Shown in pieces: positions 1 through 11,997 of a stretch of 64,000 bases of DNA (the first letter of the stretch is position 1; each line of letters begins with the position of its first letter). The notes under the pieces were generated by a model that was given only the letters and a program-made list of their open reading frames with translations, ran no database searches and was not told the origin of the DNA. Position numbers and translations under genes: made by a program. This DNA comes from Paramecium octaurelia (taxonomy: Eukaryota; Ciliophora; Oligohymenophorea; Peniculida; Parameciidae). The stretch lies in contig CAJJDP010000176.1 in NCBI GenBank assembly GCA_905182995.1, positions 1 to 64,000 of the forward strand, in the 5' to 3' direction.

Positions 1-103
1 CATATTAATCATTTAGGTTAATGATTTAGTCTTATCCATCAGAAAGAGAAAGGGTATCAAAGTCTAATTGCCAGACCTTAATGAATATTTGGACAAACTC
101 TGA
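1..103 (+). CDS. eEF2: Elongation factor 2 (eEF2), C-terminal end, partial
   Basis: This is the 3' end of a gene that enters from the left edge. The readable end is RKRKGIKVQLPDLNEYLDKL followed by TGA at 101-103. eEF2 proteins end in a very similar string (RKRKGLKxxxPxLxxYLDKL), so translation elongation factor 2, the ribosomal translocase, is the best match. A 26 bp stretch just before the Arg codon (about 17-42, GTTAAT...ATCAG) could be a last intron, or it may be coding, because both readings stay open. Only about 30 residues are visible, so no catalytic or diphthamide residues can be checked. It is convergent with the next gene, with 84 bp between the stops. Confidence 0.7.
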
Positions 104-187
104 TCTAAATATTGTATTTTAACATAACACAAATATTCAATTATAAAATATTGTAAAATCTTTAAGAGGAATCTTAAAAATAAATAT

Positions 188-1044
188 TCATTATTGATCT
201 AAGGTCCCGAAATATCTGTCTCCAAAGTCTCCTACTCCTGGGAACCGTAGATCTTGTATAGTATTTAATGCATGATCCACTCCTGCAGTAATTACTTTCA
301 CCTTAGGAAATTGATGAAGCACTTTTGAGAGACCTTTTTCACATGAAACTATATTCACTGCAGTGATGTTATCTTGACTTACACCATGAGATATTAATGC
401 TTTTATAGCCGTAGTTATTCTACCTCCAGTAGTTATCATAGCATCTGTGAGAATTACCTAATTTAGTTTTATATCTGTACTTATTTTTGATCTACGTCTT
501 CTGGCAATTTACAATAGATTAATTGCGGATCCTTGGTCTAAGGATGTTCTTAAACTAGGATGAATCCAACTGATGTGCCTGGTAGCACTTTTAGGGCCTC
601 TCCCAAAAATGCATTTCCAGATCTTATCATCACTACCACGCAAAATTAGTTCTACTCAAAGCTTATCGCTTAGGCTTACTATTGTAAGGCCTGACACCCT
701 TCTTGAGGGGACATTTTTTTTAAGTGCTCTGACACTGCCTTTTCCAATAGCAATCTAATCAATCGATCAGAATATAAGCGAAAATTCTAAAATTTTACTA
801 ATGATGCTACTTTGGTTTGTGTTGTTTTATTGCGAATAACGCTGAGGATATGCTCGACTTGGAATTTATCTAGCACGTACAAACTGGGGAACCTCAGACG
901 AAATTGTTATAATTCTGTATGGGAAATGAATGAAAAGTAGGGAGCAGCACATTAAAATCGATTATATTATTATTAGGCTACAAAGCTGAGGCCGATCAGT
1001 CCAATCAATCCTGCCTTAACTAATTTTGAGTTCATCAAGTTCAT
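188..1044 (-). CDS. Uracil phosphoribosyltransferase with N-terminal extension
   Basis: Pyrimidine salvage enzyme: uracil + PRPP gives UMP + PPi. The 269-residue reading has the family signatures: CVVVMIRSGNAFL, the PRPP loop LTDAMITTGG, and the C-terminal PGVGDFGDRYFGT uracil-binding signature. The real stop is TGA at 188-190, one codon after an in-frame TAA(Gln). One intron is at 458-480 (23 bp), and a probable 24 bp intron is at 787-810, where both spliced and unspliced readings are open but removal fits the family better (..NKTTQTK / NFRLYSDRLIRLL..). The upstream frame stays open to ATG 1044. This gives about 50 residues before the family core, with a hydrophobic stretch (KAGLIGLIGLSFVA), perhaps an organelle signal. 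The gene is divergent from the AAA gene, with 149 bp between starts. Confidence 0.85.
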
Positions 1045-1193
1045 CTTTTTGAATTTTATTTTTATAATAATTACTACTCTTGAATCTTTAGAAAATACAT
1101 TTAACTAATAGAAATACTTAAATTAACAGCAAATTAGAACTTTATTATTATTTTAATATATTAAAAATAAATATGGTTAATTTTAGATAAATC

Positions 1194-2475
1194 ATGCAAA
1201 TAGTCCTACGCAAATTTAATGATAAATTGAATGTTTCAGCCTCTGCTGCTATGCTAATTGCTTGTTTTTGCCTTTACAAGGCCAAAGCCAAACCCACTTT
1301 GCCACTTGTGAAAATTAGCAATTTTATGTTAGTATTACAAAAGAAATTAGTCGAAGAAGTCATTTATGATGGATCTCACATTTTATTTAGATGCGTTAAT
1401 CAAGCCCAATGGTTATCAACATAGGCTGATCCCATGATCAAGGGAAAAGAATTGCTAAAGGCATTAATGTAAGAATCTCATTTATGCATTTAAGGGAATA
1501 TGGTGTTCCAAGATTCTAAAATTGCACTTAAATCTATTATACTGAAAGATAAATGTTGTATCTAATAACCAGCATTGCAGCATTCTCATACACGTTTGGC
1601 ATAATCGCATCCCATATCATCAATTCATAAAAGCTTTCAAATAAATCCATGATTGCCTAGTCGACAGGTGTCAAATTCGTCAATATTTATGGATTAGATC
1701 ATGCAAAAAAATAACTCTCATAAATCATAGAATACTTATAAGACCCACAAAAATTCAGAAATGTAGGTGCTAGATTGAGGAGAGGAGTCATGATTTATGG
1801 TCCTCCAGGAACAGGAAAAACTATGCTTGCCAAGGCTACAGCAACAGAAAGCAATGTGTAGTTTTTATATTGCTCAGCAACAGAATTCATGGAGGTCTAT
1901 GTAGGCACTGGTCCAAAGAGAGTAAGAGAATTGTTCAAAAAAGCAAGAGAATTGGCCCCGGCCATTATTTTTATTGATGAAATTGATAGTATTGCATATA
2001 AAAGGAAAAATTAAAACTTTGGTTCTGAAACTGGCGGGGATAATGAAAGAGTAAGTACTTTAAATTAATTGCTTACAGAGTTAGATGGTTTTAAAGAGAA
2101 TGAAAATATTGTTGTTATTGCAGCAACCAACAGAATTTAGATATTGGATGAGGCTCTTCTAAGAAGTGGTAGATTTGATATAAAAATAGAGATCTAGATG
2201 CCATCAGAGCATGATAGGAAAGGAATTCTTGGGGTTCATTTATAAAATGTAAATATTTTTTATGATTTTACAAGAAAAAACATTAAATATCATCTGGAAT
2301 GATTGAATTAGTAGCCAAAAATGCAAATGGTTTCTCAGGAGCTGATATGGAAAATATTACAAACGAAAGTGCATACATTGCCATTGAAAAACAATAGGAA
2401 TTCATTATTGATGCAGACTTTTAGGAAGCCTTCAAAAAGGTTACCTAAGAGAAACAGAACTTGAGGGATATATGA
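1194..2475 (+). CDS. FtsH-like AAA+ ATPase lacking the M41 peptidase domain
   Basis: 410-residue AAA+ ATPase of the FtsH/AFG3 type. Visible in order: a hydrophobic stretch near residues 14-28, the pre-AAA FtsH signature ([16 protein letters not shown]), Walker A (YGPPGTGKT), Walker B (IIFIDEIDS), sensor-1 (AATNR), the second region of homology ending LLRSGRFD, and the typical FtsH lid [19 protein letters not shown]. FtsH normally continues into a zinc-peptidase domain with HEXXH. Here the frame stops at TGA 2473 about 40 residues past the lid, and no HEXXH is present. Introns are 1558-1580 (23 bp) and 2249-2274 (26 bp); the spliced length is exactly 411 codons. It is probably an organellar AAA chaperone or pseudo-protease. 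Membrane anchoring is inferred from the N-terminus only. Confidence 0.85.
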
Positions 2476-2516
2476 TGATTACATTTTTATCTGTTTAGAA
2501 AATATATATTAATTAT

Positions 2517-3833
2517 TCATAAGTATCTTTCGATCAATGTCTGGATGTTATCTGGAACTTGATATGTTGTTCTGAAGAACTCTTTGAAATGACAACCTAA
2601 ATCTGACTAAAACTATTATTTCAATATATCCAATGTATTGATTTAGACTACATGATTCAATTATTATTGCATTAAGATTAAGAAAATATTCTAAAACCAT
2701 ATTCCTTCTTTTATGTTTCTCTTCAGTAATTCACTCTTACTGCTGCACATCCAGTAGACAATTCTTTGTAAATTTTAGACTCCCTAGAATAAAGAATGTT
2801 GTTTACTTCATTAGTGAAATCCTTAATCGATTAAGCAGATATGACAAGGGCCAATCCAGAAGTAATGACTTTTTCGAACAATTCAAATTTAAGCTTAGGG
2901 TATATATGATAATAAATACACAGCAAAGACTAAGGATGCAATCTATGACTTCATTTAAGAAGTATTGTTTATCATCTGTTTATTATAATACCTGAGTAAA
3001 CAAATAGAAGATATTAGCTTGGATGTATTTTAATTGGTACTCCTCCTGACACAGAGTCTTTCTCAAGAGTTGAAAGGCATTTTTCTTTGAAATGTTTTTG
3101 AGTATGGTTGAAAATATCAAGTTGTCATAAGGAACGAATTTCAATTAGGACAGGATGACCCAAACAGATTAGTTATCAATGTGTTTGAGTAGAAGTTCAA
3201 ATAATTTCTTATTGAGTTAAAAGAACTCTTAGAACAGGACTGCCTCAAACCACAAAGGACTATTTTAATATAGTTTGATAAGGAAATGTTGAGCGTGTCT
3301 GTGTCTCTCCTTTTTCAATAGTTCCAGAGTTTTGGAGTGATATTCACTCATAACTGATTGCTCCTAAGGAAAGAGGGAGATATTGATGGAATCAAAGGAT
3401 AAAGTTAGAAGGTAAAACTCTAATTGATTATTGGATGACAATTGAGCCACTAATTGGTTCAGAACATTTGTAAAGGAGCTAACACAGAATTGTTCAGGGA
3501 CATCTGTGAGATTCTCAAGTTTGGATTCCAAATTGACCATGATTTCCAGAGCGGCGGTCACTTCATTCAAATAAAAGTGATCATTGACTTATTCAACCGA
3601 TTTGTTGAATACTAAGGCAAGTTCCTTAAAATATAATACAAACACACCTCTTTTCTGAGTTCCTATTATTTTAGATACAACTATTCATATTAATAGATGT
3701 ATTGTTGTCTTTTTTGTAACAATTTACTTTGGATGTCTTCTTTCCTCTGGGAATTCCTTACTTGCTCCCTTTTCAATTGAATCAACTCTGTTGAAATGTT
3801 AGAGGGAAAATCTGCATTTGAATTCAAATCCAT
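2517..3833 (-). CDS. Unrecognised alpha-helical protein (415 aa)
   Basis: I do not recognise the family. Start ATG is 3833 (MDLNSNADFPSN); the stop is TGA at 2517. Three introns restore one frame: 23 bp after RKE, 26 bp after SLCC and 20 bp after GCAA, giving 416 codons with the stop. The N-terminal ~60 residues are a charged, Gln-rich probable coiled coil (QLKREQVRNSQRKEDIQ). The rest is a run of amphipathic helices rich in Leu, Phe and Gln, of the sort seen in HEAT/ARM-like or exportin-like scaffolds, but no repeat signature is clear enough to claim. It lies 51 bp downstream of the DLEC1-like gene on the same strand, and 41 bp from the convergent AAA gene stop. Confidence 0.7.
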
Positions 3834-3884
3834 TATTATTATTAAAAATTATTAATAAATTAAACCATTAAATTATTCAATTGT

Positions 3885-6800
3885 TCATACTTTTCTTTTG
3901 ATCAAATCTTTGCCAGTGCCTCTGAGAATGAAATCCACACTAGGGCCATCCTAAACTTTAATTCTATACTTTGACTTATACAACAATTCAGCAGTAGGCT
4001 TGAAAATATCAGATATCAATTACCTTGAATCTAATGAGAATCTTAAACGGCTATACACCCAATTCTCTTATGTCGTCAATGGTTATCTGAAATGGCAAAC
4101 AAGTAGCGTGAGGTAAAGTATGTACCATAGTGGATGGCCCATCTAACTTACCTTCAGTAATTTGAAATTCAAACACAGATGGGTCATCAGTTTTCTTCAT
4201 TTCTTCCTTGTCCTCCAAAGTCATTGTTCTTTCAACTATATTTTTCCGTAATGGATTTTTTTAATGTTGCAATTTCCATTAAGCAGGCACTAAAGATAAA
4301 TTGGACAAGTAAATAGCAATAGTTTTGTCCTCTTGTACCTCTCCAAAATCCAAAACTTCAGGCCCTTCCACTTAATCAATCCCTGAAGTGTTTAAGTGAA
4401 CAAAAGGTCTCAAGAGAACTCCCTCCAATTAAATTGATTGCTTATCCCCATTTGCAAAAAAGATGTTAATTGACCCATGATGATAAACCTTATAAGTAAG
4501 AGGCCAATTTACTGGATCATTAGGTTAATAACCCTCAAATTAGACAAGCAATTCCACATGTGAATCTGTTACCAAATTGAATGTTTTTGCAATCTCAGTT
4601 TTCATACCTAATTCATACTTTTAAGGAGAATTGGTTGAAGTTTGAATTAATTTAAATGGTCCTTCAATTTCAAAAGTGCATACAAAACTTGATTTTTTTC
4701 TATTAACTAAAACCAGTTTCTTCTCCTATTTTATATTATAGCCACTTGACCACTTCTAAAATTTCACCTAAAACCCTCCTTCCAACTTTTCAAGCTTGTC
4801 AAATGTCAAGTAAGGAGTAATAGTCTCGCTTTTCACATAGAAAGCCACCTATCCAATAGTCTTATCTTAATTAATAAGTCTTGGCCTTGCAACCAAACAA
4901 GCACTATAATTCCCAGTATCTTGAGTAGTGAAATGTAAAGTGAAATGCTTCTCCTTTCTTTATTTGATTCTCTCCTTATTTGGTACTACTTAGAATGGGC
5001 CATCCTTTGATTCTTGAGGTTCATTTGCTATAAATTAGACATCGCATAATTAATCTGATCCCAATTAAGGATCTGTTATTTTAATATCAAAGTAATCAGA
5101 AGTAGTACTAGTTCCAAGATTGTAAATTTTCCATTCCAATTCAACATCCTGAGGACCTGTATTCATTACTCTAAAATCTCTACTGATTGTTCCAAAGTTC
5201 CTCATATAAGTACCTAAATCAAAGGTGGGAAAATCAGTCTTGTAATTGAATCCCAGCTGACTGGGACTAATAACAATGGGAGATCCTTTGATGTCAATTG
5301 CTATTGGAAACTCCTTTGTTGGAAGTCCTCGAATGTCACAACACATTAAATCTTCAAATAATCCACAAATATCATTGAATACTGTCACCTAAACAACAAC
5401 AGATCCATAAGCATTTAAGGTACCAGATGATGGTTCAAATACCACTGCAATACCAAGATTATTAGAGAGATAGACCCTTTAATCATGTTCCATCTTCTTT
5501 TATTTGTTCAATCTTAAACCAGCTTCAGAAGTGAAATTGTGTGTTTTCTCAATCTTATTTGTTAATAATACTACAGGTCTACCTCCTTAGGAAATCTTTC
5601 CTTTTTTGGATACAGATTTAGAAATTGAGGACTCAGCAAATTTAATTGTTCTTGCTGCTTATGATTTAGCATCAAAATCATCAAAAATAGTTGATTACTC
5701 TTCCAGGGCATGTGGTTGATATTTTTTCATATACAAATTAAATTAAGTATGAATACCTGATGTATTCTTAATTAAAAACTTAGCTTGTTTTGGTTGGTTA
5801 ATAGTACAATTGTAAAATTCCAATTTATCCATTTATTAATTTTTAATTTCAGTGTCTGCCTTCAAAAGCGATTTCCTAGAATCCTTGAGACTTTTTTATT
5901 TTGAACTCGCAGATGTTTTAGAAGAGATATGTGCACTATCATCGACTAATTCGTATTCCACAGATAAACCATAGATCATAGTATTCATTTCAAATCCTAA
6001 TGGATATTGTAGTCCTTGCACTTCACAAACAAAGAGTTCATTTAATTTCCCTCCTTCCTTAGGTTTTATGGAGAATTTAATGATTTAATTGGTTTTTGGC
6101 TTTAGAACTCCTTTTTTGGGTTCAAATTAAACCAAATATTTCTCCTACTTCTCATTATCAACCACCCATTCAAAAGGTGTACTGATATTACCCAAATTCT
6201 AAAGCATTATGTATTATTATGCTCTTTGATCAAAAGTGTAGGTATTTCCACAATAGAGTGTATCAATATTGAGAGATAATCTATTTAATGAGACACTTGG
6301 ATTTTGAACTTCTGCGAATACATCTAAGACAGCACAATCACCATTTTCAACCTAAAAATATAGGAAATCATTATAGGTTTCAGCCTCTCTAGATTGAAAC
6401 TCAACCTTAAATTGAATTGAACTATTGGGTTTGATCTCGAATTAGTCTTTATTAAATAATAGCCTTTAATCCGAACCAGATTACGCCTTAATCAAAGCAG
6501 GAACTGGTGACAAATTATTGATAGTTAATTCCTAAGATTCTAAAGAGTATGTTTAAATCAATCCATAGTTCAGCCAACTTTATTTTACTGATATGAATGG
6601 AGCTATGACATCAGCAAAGACTGTAATTAGAATAGAATTAGCATAATCAAAGTCTAATCTGTACTCTAATTTCATATGGCCAACTTCAGAACTTTGAACA
6701 CCTAAGACAATCTCGGCTTCACTATTGATGACTCCTTGTTTTTCTTGAATATAGAAATAATCCAATTGAAGTGGGTTAATTGAATATTTCATTTAAGTTT

Positions 6801-8285
6801 TTGATGTCGTTGACAATTTAAATCTATACTAGGCAAGGGTATTCACACAAATTGGAACAGGAAATTTGTAGAATTGAGGTGTAACACTCACTTCTCCAAG
6901 TGCAGACTTACTAATTAATTCAAATTCAAAGTATGTGATTGATGGTTTAATGCTATTAGAACCAATAGCCACAGATTATGAATTAGTTTCGAATTGTTGT
7001 CTTAAATTAGGAGGAGGATTCCTAATACTTTCAAATGGTATATCATCAATAATTAAATATGCTGTTTAAAATAGCGGATAATATTCTTCACTCTTTAAAA
7101 ATATCTTAAAATCTATAACTTCATTCGGTTAAAAATATCCGTCTTAAGGTTGAATGGAATAATAGTTCAATTCATCTTCTAATTTTAGTTCCTTATCATC
7201 ATTTTGTAAATACCAATGATATTTAACTTTAACTGATGTTTTATTTCTTATCTTTAATTGTCTACTAGTCTCTATTTTAGGGATGGGATCGTTAAAGAAT
7301 ATTTTGTGTAGTTGCTCTTAATTTTCTAAATTAATGTTATCTATTCCTAAGATCCCTAATTCTACCATGTTGCCTCTGCCAATCAATTTTAAAGTGGCCT
7401 AAGTCAAATTGTCACAACCCAAAATGATGTTTTCAATGACTTCGCCTTCAACATCTGGTTTAAATATGGCTTAGATGACTTGTGTTTCTCCTTTATGCAA
7501 GAAGAATTCAGCAGGTGATAAATAGAAATTGCCAACCTATATGTAATTCTCTTCATCTTGTTAATCTTATTGATTATTTATAAAAAAACGATAGCCTGCT
7601 TCTCCTCCAGAATTTTTAACTACAAATCTTGTTTCTACTTAATCACCTATCCAACAACTTTGACAATCCAATTATGATGGCAAGTCTAATTGTGGTGGTT
7701 CCTTTCTGGCTAATAATGGAACTTTTAAAATATGATCTTCTGTTATTACGGCTAATGTATCATCAAACTCTGCCAATGAGGATGGATTAAATCTGACCTT
7801 TAATACTGCACTCATCCCTGGAGCTATAAATCCATCCTCTTTTGTTGGATATTTGATTGCTGCTATCTGAAACTCCTTTCTAAAATAAAGTTAAATCACT
7901 CACTTTTCAGGGGGTAACACTTTGATTCTCTGCAATATTCCAGTTGCATTGGTAACATACAAATCTATTTCGTACATGCCATTCAACATGTACTCTCTAA
8001 ATATCAATTATTTTGGGAAAACCCGAAAAGATGTTATTTGATCTTTCTCTACTACAATGTCCTAATTTAAATTCAAACCGAACTTACTTGCTTTGTATTG
8101 ATGTATGAAAATAGTACCGGCGCTTTGTTAATTTTGAATCGAGGATTCTTGAGATAATTTACTCTCTTATTCATGTTCTTAATAATCTGATTATTGATTT
8201 CTTTATCCTTCTCATTCATTTCCAATAAAAAACTGCTCTTGCTCTTCTTCTAAGTCACCGGTTTCAACTATGTTGTTTCTTTCAT
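3885..8285 (-). CDS. DLEC1: DLEC1 (CFAP81)-type axonemal protein with ASH/MSP-like repeats
   Basis: About 1,450 residues. The N-terminal block QRIKVLPPEKK ... DGFIAPGMSAVLKVRFNP ... EFDD matches the start of metazoan DLEC1 in order and spacing (RVLPP ... APGM ... FxP ... DFDD). Further blocks such as LDCQSCWIGDQVETRFVVKN, then a C-terminal block with DIKGSPIVISPS and ELEWKIYN, and a terminal FILRGTGK also fit. These are immunoglobulin-like ASH/MSP modules used by ciliary scaffolds such as HYDIN. DLEC1 is a cilium-associated protein, so an axonemal role is expected in a ciliate. The start is ATG 8285 and the stop TGA 3885. Introns of 26 bp (after NTKQ) and 24 bp (after LPPEK) are clear. The total is not divisible by three with these two alone, so at least one more intron is present. 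HYDIN or another CFAP relative is the alternative. Confidence 0.8.
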
Positions 8286-8344
8286 TTAGAACGTATTTAA
8301 TATTATAATATAAATATATAACTTAATATATAATATTTTTACAT

Positions 8345-9245
8345 TCAAGGTACCATTATTATGTTTGCCTTTGCCTTTTTCAACAATTCATCAGCTGTTG
8401 AACCAAAAAATGTCTTGTTCTCCAATTGAGCTCTATACCCATTAGATCCAAATACAACGAAGTCGAGATCATCAGAATTGTTTATCATTTCAATCACATT
8501 CTCTATGGCTCTATAGGATGAATCCAATTGTTTATATTGCCATTTTCTTTGATATTTAGTCATAAACTCTTCCACCTTTGTTTTAATAGTAGTTCCAAAT
8601 GCCTCTCTATCAGGAGTGGGAGCAAAACATATCAATAAACTATCACGTTCATCGAAGGACAAGGCCACTGCACTTTCCAATGATTTATAAGATTTCTTGG
8701 ATCCATCTATGCATACCACGAATTTAAATCCATTGGTTTCATCTCTTTTATAGAGTTTTTTAACAGCAATCAATGGCACTTTACTATTGTACACTGAATT
8801 TCTCACTGTCTATCCTAAAAGTGTGACATCCTATTTGAGTCCCTTTCTCCCATTGAATCCGACTATCAAATAACCGACATTCAAATCTCCTGCAATTGTC
8901 AAAATTTAATTTCTAATGTTCTCTTGTCCTTATGCTTTCTCCTAAAACACCAATTAGTAATTTGCTTCTGGATACTAATGAATAATCAAATAGGAGAATA
9001 AATTACCCTTGATAACAATTCAATTTTATAATCTTCATAAATTGTTGTGCTTTAGAATTCAAATGGCAAGTATGTTTTTTATTGATCTGAAACATGTGCT
9101 ACAATTATTTGATTGAAAATGTTCTTGTATTCAAAGAACTCCACAGCTTACTTATGATTTTAATAAAATAAGGTACAAAGAATGCTTGTTTTGAGGCTTA
9201 TGAGCCATCGGTTGCAACCATTATATTTGACTTGTTTAATTCCAT
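8345..9245 (-). CDS. Tandem universal stress protein (two USP domains)
   Basis: 280-residue protein built of two UspA-like domains. Domain 1 (about residues 5-140) begins NIMVATDGSQAS and has the nucleotide-loop-like VGFNGRKGLKQDVTLLGQT before VPLIAV. Domain 2 begins FKFVVCIDGSKKS and ends FGSNGYRA...FFGSTADELLKKA...IIMVP, close to the ATP-binding G-2x-G-9x-G(S/T) motif. Introns of 26 bp (after QAFF) and 32 bp (after LLSR) give exactly 281 codons. USPs bind ATP or AMP and act in stress responses; a specific role cannot be read here. The gene is 59 bp from the DLEC1-like start and 51 bp from the SPP-like stop, all on the same strand. Confidence 0.85.
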
Positions 9246-9296
9246 AAAATTAATTAAATAAATATTATATATTAAACATTTAAATAATTCCAATTA

Positions 9297-10867
9297 TCAT
9301 AGATCAGTTGGTTAAACTTTGCTATCAGGAAGAACATCCACATTAAACAATAGATCAGGAGGTTTTGCATCCATTAGACTATCTCCTCTCAATCTTGAAT
9401 AGCTTTGATCCGTTAAATAGTCACCGAACCAAAAGGAGTTAAATTCTGCTCTCCTAAGAGAATTTAGAGTTAAAGTTCCCAATAAAATAGGATATGTAAA
9501 TATGGTTTCAGGTATCGAATGCTTCACAGACACTGTGGCTAATACCCAAAGCCCTTCTGCAATTATCAAAGACAAGAAACCCTGCAGACCGTAAGTGAAG
9601 GTCCTCTTAGTCTTATCTATCCTATAGGCTAAGCTCAAAAGGAGTCCTGGTATAGCTTAACTAAACAGTGAGATCCAAGCACAATTTTTGTTAAATTGCA
9701 AACGTATTAAGGGCAGTTGCAATTCTAAAGGGCAATTCAAAAATTGTAATACAGTTGTGTTGTAAGACTGAACTTAGGTATAATGGATGATTAAGGCCAA
9801 TATCGAATCCAATAAAACATTAGATATCATTAAGAATGAGGCAAACTTAATGTTCTTGAGTCTGAAGAACTTGACAATCAGTACTATAAAGGCTAGAGAA
9901 ATGATATCACTCAAGTACCATGGCTTAAAAAAATAATAAGGCAAGGCAATTAATAAAGAAATTATTGATGAAAACACAATGTAATATTTTCTTACAAATG
10001 AATTCTATTTCAATAGACATGCAAACTAGGGTAATTATATCTTTTAAATACCTCAGAAGACACAAAGAATATTGCAAGTGTGCCTATTGTGCAGGCTATT
10101 ATAATGAAAAAGTATCTGACGAAATCCAAAAATTCTGTCGCTAAAACTATCGTGGCTCCACCGGCATATAATATTATATAGATTCCAATAATCATGAAAT
10201 TGATTTCGAATCCCTGAAAGTCCTTTCCATTTCTCTTCCAACTAAATGACAGGATTCTAGTGTATTTAGCCAAAAATGCGATCAAAATAGTTGATATTAC
10301 TAGTAATATGGGGAGACTCCAATCGAATGTGATGTCTCTGTATGATTTGTCGCATGAGAATATTATTGCAAACTTTATTAATTCATGAGTTCCTTAATTC
10401 ACTTCATTCAAACTCACTTGTATACTTATTGGTGTCCAATAATTTTAAGAGGTGAGATGATCTCTTTGGGGACATTGCTATGAGAGTCTAAAAAGGATCT
10501 CGCTTTTGGGCTTAAGCTTATTGTCATCTGAAATCACTTCGGTTTACAGGTTTCTCTTTATAATTACATATTTATACATGTTAGTATTTTTCTCATCCTC
10601 TTGCAGAACATAGACATTGAATGATATAATATCTTCATTTTCTATTCTTAGAGTTTAATTTGAAATTCCAATTCCATCGTTTGTACTCAATATACCAAAA
10701 GATCTTGGTGGCTTGCATGTCACTCCTTGATTTAAATTCTCGGGGAGGAATTCAAATGAAACCTTGTTCTTATCATAAACTAAATATTCATCATCTGCAT
10801 CTTCCATAAAAATCCGCACTTTTTATCCCAAAATTAATAGGGGTACAAAAAACAATAAAATTTACAT
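9297..10867 (-). CDS. Signal-peptide-peptidase-like membrane protein, catalytic motif lost
   Basis: 514 residues. It starts with a signal peptide (MQILLFFVPLLILG), then a lumenal domain of about 180 residues, then about nine hydrophobic segments. The architecture is that of SPPL2-type intramembrane aspartyl proteases: the PWYLSDIISLAFIVLIVKFFRL segment aligns with the W-x-L-D helix before the first catalytic YD, and IPGLLLSLAYRID aligns with the piece just after GxGD. At the catalytic places, YD reads LLD (first Asp kept), GxGD reads LFSQ (second Asp lost), and the PAL motif reads PET. The region is a continuous frame with no intron that could hide GxGD. A single 26 bp intron (after FVSSE) gives exactly 515 codons. 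It is probably a non-catalytic relative that binds substrates or chaperones. Confidence 0.8.
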
Positions 10868-11126
10868 TTATTAATATAATAATAAATTTTCTTCACTTTC
10901 TTCATCCTTACATTATTCCATATATCCGATTTTACATAAATTTTTAACATCAAATATTAATAAATTAAATTTCCAAAACCAATGCCAAACAAACAGATGA
11001 TACTCATAACATCCCTTCTTAGTTTAAACACATATAGAATTTAATATAATTACTTTGGTATCATTTATCAATAATTAAAGATGACTAACGATCACTTTAA
11101 ATTATTAAAATTTTTAACATTCAAAA
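10868..11126. promoter_or_regulatory. Divergent intergenic region
   Basis: 259 bp, AT-rich, between the start codons of the SPP-like gene (leftward) and the epiplasmin gene (rightward). Both promoters must lie here. No core element is recognisable by eye. Confidence 0.4.
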
Positions 11127-11997
11127 ATGAGCAATCATCCTGCATCAACAAAACCTCCCTAAAAAACAGCACCAGCACCATAACAACCTATTCCCTATTC
11201 ACCACCGAGAACATATGCACCACCAGTGGCATTTGCTAGTCCTTCATATCTACCAATCTAATAATCTTTTGTAGGTGCCCCTGTTTAATATGTTCCTCAA
11301 CCAGTTGCTGTTTAGCCAGTTGCTGTTTAGCCAGTTGCTGTTTAACCAGTTGCTGTTCAACCAGCCTAACAGGTCATTAAAGGAGAAAGCAGAATTGAGT
11401 ATCAATCTAAATTCAATAATTTTAGGTATATTCCATATGAAAAATCAGTCATCGAATACGAAGAGGTCAGATAAAGAATCTAAGTCCCAAGAGAGAAATA
11501 TGTAACAGAATACTAAGCTGTTGAATATTAGACTGAATACATCCCATAAGTATTTTATGATAAAGTTACAGGTATTTAATTAATTAAAATCGTTAGAGTA
11601 CGTTCCTGTTGATAGGTTTTAAGACAGAGTAGAATACTATCCTGTTGAAAGATAAGTTGTTCATCAACAAGTTCAATAAGTAGTAGCATAACCAGTCGTT
11701 TAATCTGTGGTTCAATAAGTTCCTCAATATGTTGCTCCCGTGTAGCCAGTTGTTTAACCAGTTTACTAACAACCTTAGATTTCATATGCTCCTTACGTCT
11801 AACCCAATTTCGCACCCTCGAGAATTGCTCCTCTATCATATGCTCCTCCCTTGTCCTACGGTCCTCCAGTGTCACATCCAAGAAGATATGTAAATCATAT
11901 TCTAAATACTCAGTCCCCTCCAGGCAAACCATAGCCAGCCTAAAAGCCTTAGCCAAAAAAAGAAAAAAAATCATTTTTAGACAACATCTTTAGTTGA
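11127..11997 (+). CDS. Epiplasmin/alveolin-family cortical protein
   Basis: 281 residues. The N-terminus is Pro/Gln-rich, with a 4-fold PVAVQ repeat (about residues 59-78). The core is an alveolin-type block of charged/Val-Pro repeats: YIPYEKSVIEYEEV, IQVPREKYVTEYQAVEYQ, TEYVPVDRFQDRVEYYPVER. The C-terminus is again Pro/Gln/Tyr-rich and ends in a basic KPQPKKEKKSFLDNIFS. Alveolins and epiplasmins build the membrane-skeleton sheet under the alveolar sacs of ciliates. One 25 bp intron (11572-11596) is required to keep the repeat in frame (VT/EYVPVD), and the total is then exactly 282 codons. The start is the first ATG after the divergent spacer; the stop is TGA 11995. Confidence 0.88.
11301..11360 (+). 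repeat. Four 15-bp tandem units coding PVAVQ
   Basis: The unit CCAGTTGCTGTTTAG occurs four times head to tail, varying only in the last five bases (TTTAG, TTTAG, TTTAA, TTCAA). All final codons read Gln under the ciliate code, so the variation is synonymous. Confidence 0.9.

Noticed and set aside
652..679. 28-bp GT...AG candidate intron in the UPRT gene
   Set aside because: Recounting the run of T's at 714-721 shows the frame is already continuous from 481 to 786, so no splice is needed.
11576..11974. Minus-strand 132-aa ORF inside the epiplasmin gene
   Set aside because: It is antisense to a gene whose plus-strand frame has clear alveolin repeats, an intron that restores frame, and an exact codon count.
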